This document shows, in pieces, positions 59,359 through 64,000 of a stretch of 64,000 nt of DNA; the first letter of the stretch is position 1, and every line of letters starts with the position of its first letter. Source of the DNA: Peromyscus leucopus (Eukaryota > Chordata > Mammalia > Rodentia > Cricetidae); assembly GCF_004664715.2 (NCBI RefSeq), contig NC_051086.1, positions 72,195,486-72,259,485 of the forward strand, in the 5' to 3' direction. A program made the position numbers and the translations under genes. The notes beneath the pieces were generated by a model. That model saw only the letters and a program-made list of their open reading frames with translations, was not told the origin of the DNA and searched no databases.

Positions 59359-59815
59359 TGTGGTGGTATTGTGTATTCTAATAAATTTATCTGGGGTCAG
59401 AGAACAGACAGCCACTAAATACAAAGGCTAGAAAATGGTGGCACTCACACCTTTAATCCTAGCATTCCAGAGATAGAAATCCCTCTGGATCTCTGTGAGT
59501 TCAAGGCCACATTGGAAATAGCCAAGCATGGTGACTCACGCCTTTAATCCCAGAAAGCCAGCCTTTAATCCCAGGGAGTGGTGGTAGAAAACAAAAAGAT
59601 ATATAAGTCGTGAGGACCAGAAACTAGAGGCATTTTTGGGCTGGTTAAGCATGTGGCTGGTTAAGCATTCAGGCTTTTGAGCAGTAATTCAGCTGAAAGC
59701 CATTGGGATGAGGACTCAGAGGCCTCCAGTCTGAGGAGACAAGACCAGCTGAGGATCCGGCGAGGTGAGATAGCTGTGGCTTGTCCTGTCTCTCTGATCT
59801 ACCAGCATGGACCCC
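59359..59815 (+). repeat. 3' LTR (U3-R) with B1-derived segments and TATA box
   Basis: It opens TGTGGTGGTATTGTG. Two B1-like pieces ('gtggcactcacacctttaat', 'gtgactcacgcctttaatcc') are built into U3. GATATATAAG at 59599-59608 is a TATA box about 27 nt before R (59627). No canonical AATAAA lies just before the poly(A). The only one seen in the LTR is near the start of U3 (about 59379). Confidence 0.88.
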
Positions 59816-59841
59816 CCAAAAAAAAAAAAAAAAAAAAAAAA

Positions 59842-59950
59842 AAGAAAATGCTCTACAGCCTGATCTTATGGAGGCATTTTCTTAACCAAGGCTCCCTTCT
59901 CTCAAACAACTCCAGCTTGTGTCAAGTTGACATAAAATTTAGCCGGCACA
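59842..59950 (+). mobile_element. URR1-like DNA transposon, right half
   Basis: It resumes after the duplicated AAGAAAATGCTC with 'tacagcctgatcttatggag' and ends 'gtcaagttgacataaaattt' then 'agccggcaca', the terminal sequence shared with 2240-2258. Confidence 0.65.
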
Positions 59951-60001
59951 TAAAGATTGGGGATTTCATCCACAGTGGTCAAGACTTTTCATGAAGATGG
60001 C

Positions 60002-60200
60002 GCTGGGCATGGTGCTGCATGTCTGTAACCCTGACATGCTGATAGCTAAGGCAGGAAGATTCTGAACTTGGGGCCAGCCTGGCCTTTGTAGCGCGATCCA
60101 GTCTTTAAAGCCTGACATCTGGTGTGTCGCTCAGTGGTGAGCGTTTACGTGGCATTCACAAGCCCTGGGTTCAAACCATAGAAAAACAAAGAGAAAAACA
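60002..60200 (+). repeat. B1-plus-tRNA composite SINE (RSINE/B4-like)
   Basis: 'gctgggcatggtgctgcatg' and 'aaggcaggaagattctgaac' are B1-like. 'ggtgtgtcgctcagtggtga' and 'agccctgggttcaaaccata' form a tRNA-like part after it. The order is opposite to B4. Confidence 0.6.
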
Positions 60201-60265
60201 AGACCCCCTCAGAAAACTAATGAAAGCAGAAACTTCATTTAGGAAGTTTAGGGAAATGTGCCTTT

Positions 60266-60404
60266 ATTGCTTTTTCAAGACAGGGTTTCTCTGTGTAGCC
60301 CTGGCTGTCCTGGAACTCGCTGTGTAGACCAGTCTGGCCTTGAATCTACCTGCCTCTGCTTCCTGAGTGCTGGGATTAAAGGTGTGTGCTGCCATGCCTG
60401 GCTT
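60266..60404 (-). repeat. B1 SINE
   Basis: 'tcaagacagggtttctctgt', 'ctgtcctggaactcgctgtg' and 'gtgctgggattaaaggtgtg'. A short deletion removes part of the 'cagagatccgcc' region. Confidence 0.93.
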
Positions 60405-63041
60405 GGAAGTGTGCATTTATTAGACACCTATTACACACTCAGAATATTGCTACCCGTTATGAAAGTTCAAACGGCTAACAATTCTGTTGGCTCCCACTTC
60501 AGTACTAGTTAGTGACCAGACTAACCTTTATGACAGCTAGGGAATAGTGGAGGGACTTATGTAAAAATGAGGGAGACAGGTAGAATGGAGTTTCAGTGGC
60601 CAGGAGAGCTGATCCTGGGTGATATTCCTTATGGTCACACAGAAGGGCCAAAAAAAAAGGTATTATCTTTGTGATGCAAGTATGGCGACCTCCTTCTGTG
60701 GGCCTCCTCCACCTTGTTCGTGGGAGGTTTTCTCTTCCGGAAGTGCTCCTCGGCACATTTCTGGTCTTCACATCCCTGCTGTTTGCTCCCATTTTGTTAT
60801 TTACCAGTGGGATTAATATTACTCTTTACCCTGTTCACATTCCAGATCCAACACGCCCTGTTTTTTTCATCAGTGGGCTTGTGTTTGGTTGATTAGTTAT
60901 TCATGTATCATGAGAGGTGACAGGAGCTGTGATACAGAGACATGATTGTGGAGAAGGCAGCCGCGCCAGCTCCGGGCTCGGCTTCTTTCTTCCTCCTCCT
61001 CTGTGGGAGGGAGTGGGTAGGCAGGTGAGTGAAGGCATGCAGATCACTCGCAGGTGGTTCAAACTTTCCATTTCACCAAACTGGTGACTGAAGCCAACTG
61101 GGGGGAATTAAAACAAAAGGCCCTGGCCGGTGCCTCCTCTCAAGAGTCCTTCCTCTGCACCTGAGTCCCTCATCGGCTTCTGGATCTGACCAACCCGGTC
61201 TTGAACCTAAATTTCCCACATCCTGCATCCAGTGGCGGTACCGGAGATTAAACCCAGGGCCTTGTGCATGCAAAGTAAGCACTCACCCACGGAGCTGTTA
61301 GCCCCAACTCCCAGAGTGCCCTGGGTGTCCTTTGTGGGCCGGCTTCTTTCCTAGGTGGGGTTTTCACAGAGGTCCACCAGTCCTCCTAGCCTCCTGGTCC
61401 CATCATGGTAGCCAAAGCGGACTTTACAGAATATAAAGCGATGCCTCCCATGGCCTCCCACTGCACAGAACCCCTGGGGCTGTGCCTTACATGCTCTGAC
61501 CTCCGTCAACTCTTTCTGCAACCCCAGTCCCGTCCCTCTCCAAAATGAGCTGTTAGCCAAGTAGAGTTGTTTTTTTTTCCTTGCTAGTGAGTTATCTGGA
61601 AACTCCGTGCAAGCAGAGCTTCGACTGTGTTCTTCGTCGCCACAGGTCTGATGCCTGGAACGTCCTGGAACGTGGCACGGAGCTCAGCCAGTATTTGTTG
61701 AAAGAACGAGCCTTAAATTTCCTTAATACTCTTCCAAAGGGCAGCTTTGTTTTCAGAAAAGCCAACATTAAAATATCATCCGAGAAAAGGGATACATTCA
61801 AGAGATGATCACTGAAATTACAGGGCGCGCCTGTTGACACAGGAAGGCTGCTTCCAGTCTTTAGCAACTGTAAAGTCCAGGGGAAGAGAAGTTTAACACC
61901 CAAATGGAAAATATTCCCCACCTCACCTCAGATCACTTCCTGTCACACTATCCTGGGTTGTTGTTTTTTTTCCCCTTAGCACTTCTCGCCCTGTGCAGTT
62001 ATGGTGTTGATTCGTGTTCCCTCACTCACTGCCTGCTTCTCACTCCCATTCACAAGAGTATTGACCTTGCCTGTCTTGTTCTCTATACACACCTAAGACG
62101 AAGCAGGTGTTCGGAGATCGTTAGTTGAAAAAGTGGATCTGAAGTCCTTAGAAATAGCCAGGATGAACACGAGACTCATTGAAAGGTGCAAACGTGAACT
62201 TGCTCACAAAACATCAGGCTGCAGAGCATTTGATCGGAGCGGCATGGAGAGCGAGCGGGTGGTGCATCACACAGGGAGCCAGGCAGGGATCCGATCCACT
62301 GTAAATCCGGCTCCCCGCTCAACCTGTAAGAGACATCACAGAGTGGGCAGATGCATGGCGCGTGGGCACAGGGGCTCGGGACATGCAGAACCTCGAGATC
62401 TGCCGCAAAGCTGGACCTTCAGAAGCAGGCTGTGCCCAGATGTCTCAGGGTGTGGGTGGGAGGTAGTGACAATTCCTGGGCAGCGCTGAGACGATTCCTG
62501 CCGGGCGTGGAGGAGCACAGGTTGTTTTTACTTGCTCCTGAGCCTTGACTTCACCTGATTCTGGGCGGCACTCTGGGAAAACACCGTGCTAACGGCTGCA
62601 GGGAGATGAGAGATGAGAGATGTGTCCCTTGTTCCGAAGCTGAAGACTACCACGGGCAGATCAGGTGACACCAGTGATGGCCCCCAGATAGGATGAAGAG
62701 GACAGGTGGCAGGAAACAGGGAGAGAGCAGCCCAAGGAAGGTGGGGAGTCCGTGTTAACAGTGGTAACAAGGAAGCCCTTGCAGAGGCAGGTAGACTAGT
62801 GAGGGACTCCAGAAAGTTCCACTAGGCTGGAGGCAGGGAGGGTCTAAGATGGGTACAAGAACAGTGATATGTGACTGAAAGTTCTAGAACCGTCCCTGAG
62901 AACCCAACCTTAGAGCCAGTGGCTGGAGTCACGGGCTGAGAACAAAACCAAGATGGTTTTGTAAGTAAAGGCCTGGAGGTCAAGCCTGGACAGCTCAGCC
63001 TGGCCAGGAGCAGAGGAAGAGCTAGGTAGGGAAACCTTTGC
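60405..63041. other. unique intergenic sequence
   Basis: No gene is recognised. An L2-like scrap lies at about 61630-61715 ('ggcacggagctcagccagta' then 'tttgttgaaagaacgag'). Short open frames around 61600-62500 show no family resemblance. Confidence 0.4.
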
Positions 63042-63232
63042 TGGCTAGGTGGTTAGGTGGTTAAAGAGTATTTACTGCTGTTGCAGAGGACTGAGGGTCA
63101 GTTCCCAGCACCCACGTAGGGTGGCTCACAATTGCCTGTAACTCCAGCTATGAGGGCCTCAACACCCTCTTCTGAACTCCATGGGCACCTACAGTCTCTA
63201 ACACACATATACACATAATTAAAACAAAATAA
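63042..63232 (+). repeat. B2 SINE
   Basis: 'tggttaaagagtatttactg', 'tcagttcccagcacccacg' and 'ctcacaattgcctgtaactc' with a 'acacataattaaaacaaaat' end. Confidence 0.85.
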
Positions 63233-63239
63233 CTGGGTG

Positions 63240-63487
63240 GAGGTGGGCTTTGAGGTCTCATATATGCTCAAGCCATGCCCAGTTTCTCAGACCACACTAC
63301 CTGTTGTCTGCACAAGATGTAGAACTCTCAGCTACCTCTCCAGCACCATGTCTGCCTGCACACTGCCATGTCCCACCATGATGATAATGGACTCTGAATT
63401 GTAAGCCACCCAGTTAAACTCTTATAAGAGTTTATAAGTTGCCATGGTCATGGTGTCTCTTCACAGCAATAAAAACCCCAACTAAGG
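63240..63487 (+). mobile_element. MaLR/ERVL-type LTR, 5'-truncated
   Basis: 'gatgataatggactctgaat', 'gtaagccacccagttaaact', 'gttgccatggtcatggtgtc' and 'cacagcaataaaaaccccaa' form the right part of a common rodent LTR, with AATAAA at about 63468. The subfamily is not assigned. Confidence 0.6.
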
Positions 63488-64000
63488 CAGAAGGTGGTAC
63501 CAGGGACTGGAGTGTTGCTGTGATAGGCCTGACCATGCTTTTGTTTGAAGGAATATGGACCTTGGGACATGGATTAGAAAAGCAGTTGAATAATTTAAGT
63601 GCTGCTCAATGGGCCATCCTAGTAGGAGCATGGAAGACAGTGTGTTGAGGGCGATTTCAGCTGTGGGGACTGGCTCAAGAGGTTTCAGAGGAAAAGAATG
63701 TTAGTATGTGGTTGGGAGACCAGTACTATGATATTTTGGGGAAGAATGTGGCTGCTTTTTGCCCTTGTCCTACGAGTCTGCCTGAGGATAAAGTGAAGAG
63801 TTTTTGAATTAATTCCCTTGGCAGAGGAAATCTCAAAATAGCCCAGTATAGACTCTGTTGTGTGGTTACAAGTGGTAACTCTAATGAAGATATATAATGA
63901 AAAGGAGCAAGCTGAGCAAGGGAAAATATAAAATGTACAGATTGAGAAAAGGGGACACCAGGAAGTGGAATAGAGCTGAATCCTGTGTTCAAGGACATAA
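63488..64000 (+). mobile_element. MaLR/ERVL-type internal region, start
   Basis: It begins with TGGTACCAGGGACTGGAGT right after the LTR, at the place of a primer site. The rest ('ggcctgaccatgcttttgtt', 'ggctgctttttgcccttgtc') is the usual noncoding leader that follows this LTR in rodents. It runs off the window edge. No long open frame is present. Confidence 0.6.

Larger units (their letters stand above)
57783..59841 (+). mobile_element. L1-type retrocopy of a class II LTR-retroelement RNA carrying TGFBR1-derived sequence
   Basis: Order: R (57783-57971), U5 (57972-58027), tRNA-Lys-type primer site (from 58030), internal region, polypurine tract (59341-59358), U3 (59359-59626), R (59627-59815), two extra C, poly(A) (59818-59841). 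The 12-bp AAGAAAATGCTC flanks it at 57771-57782 and 59842-59853, and the target repeat continues on both sides. Missing 5' U3, missing 3' U5, poly(A) and a long target duplication mean that the RNA was copied by L1 machinery rather than integrated as a provirus. I recognise no gag, pol or env of normal size, so the parent was already defective. The LTR resembles an ERV2-like family common in cricetid genomes (possibly mys/MYSERV-related). The family name is uncertain. Confidence 0.88.

Noticed and set aside
57783..59841. Intact endogenous provirus
   Set aside because: Only R-U5 is present at the left and U3-R plus poly(A) at the right. I recognise no full-length retroviral genes, and the flanking duplication is 12 bp.

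Overview
The window looks like mammalian, specifically rodent, nuclear DNA. It is densely seeded with rodent SINEs (B1, B2, B3, B4), rodent LTR fragments and long simple repeats, and the only protein-coding exons are short and split by introns. Several B1 copies (1462-1616 and 35242-35414) carry the 'GCGCCTTTCC' variant of the B1 right part. I associate that variant with cricetid rodents (hamsters, deer mice, voles) rather than Mus. That assignment is from memory and is moderately confident.

The one supported gene is MSI2 (Musashi RNA-binding protein 2) on the minus strand. Its first five coding exons lie at 44707-44646, 44359-44319, 43987-43906, 43192-43108 and 39328-39287. They splice in frame to exactly 104 codons, covering the N-terminus and nearly all of RRM1. 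A CpG island at about 44380-45720 holds the promoter. A second start at 44409 reads through the exon 2 splice acceptor and gives the alternative MSI2 N-terminus. From 39286 down to position 1 is the start of the large MSI2 intron 5. I found no further exon there, only SINEs, ancient MIR/L2/MaLR fragments, a 790-bp G-rich minisatellite (2841-3632) and AT-rich unique blocks that could be conserved noncoding elements.

From about 45720 to 64000 the sequence is upstream intergenic DNA, packed with SINEs from 47.2 kb on and with a 300-bp polypurine tract at 53.9-54.2 kb. The most unusual object is at 57783-59841. It is a complete R-U5-PBS-internal-PPT-U3-R-poly(A) copy of an LTR-retroelement RNA (class II/tRNA-Lys-type primer site). 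It is inserted in a URR1-like DNA transposon and flanked by a 12-bp target-site duplication (AAGAAAATGCTC). It begins at the R start, about 27 nt after the TATA position seen in its own 3' LTR, and it ends in poly(A). It is therefore an L1-type retrocopy of the genomic RNA, not a provirus. Inside it is a diverged, internally deleted fragment of the host TGFBR1 mRNA: 5'UTR and signal peptide joined to the start of the kinase domain. The two 189-nt R copies are identical, so the insertion is young, while the TGFBR1 part looks clearly diverged.

The right end (63240-64000) is a MaLR/ERVL-type LTR followed by the beginning of its internal region.
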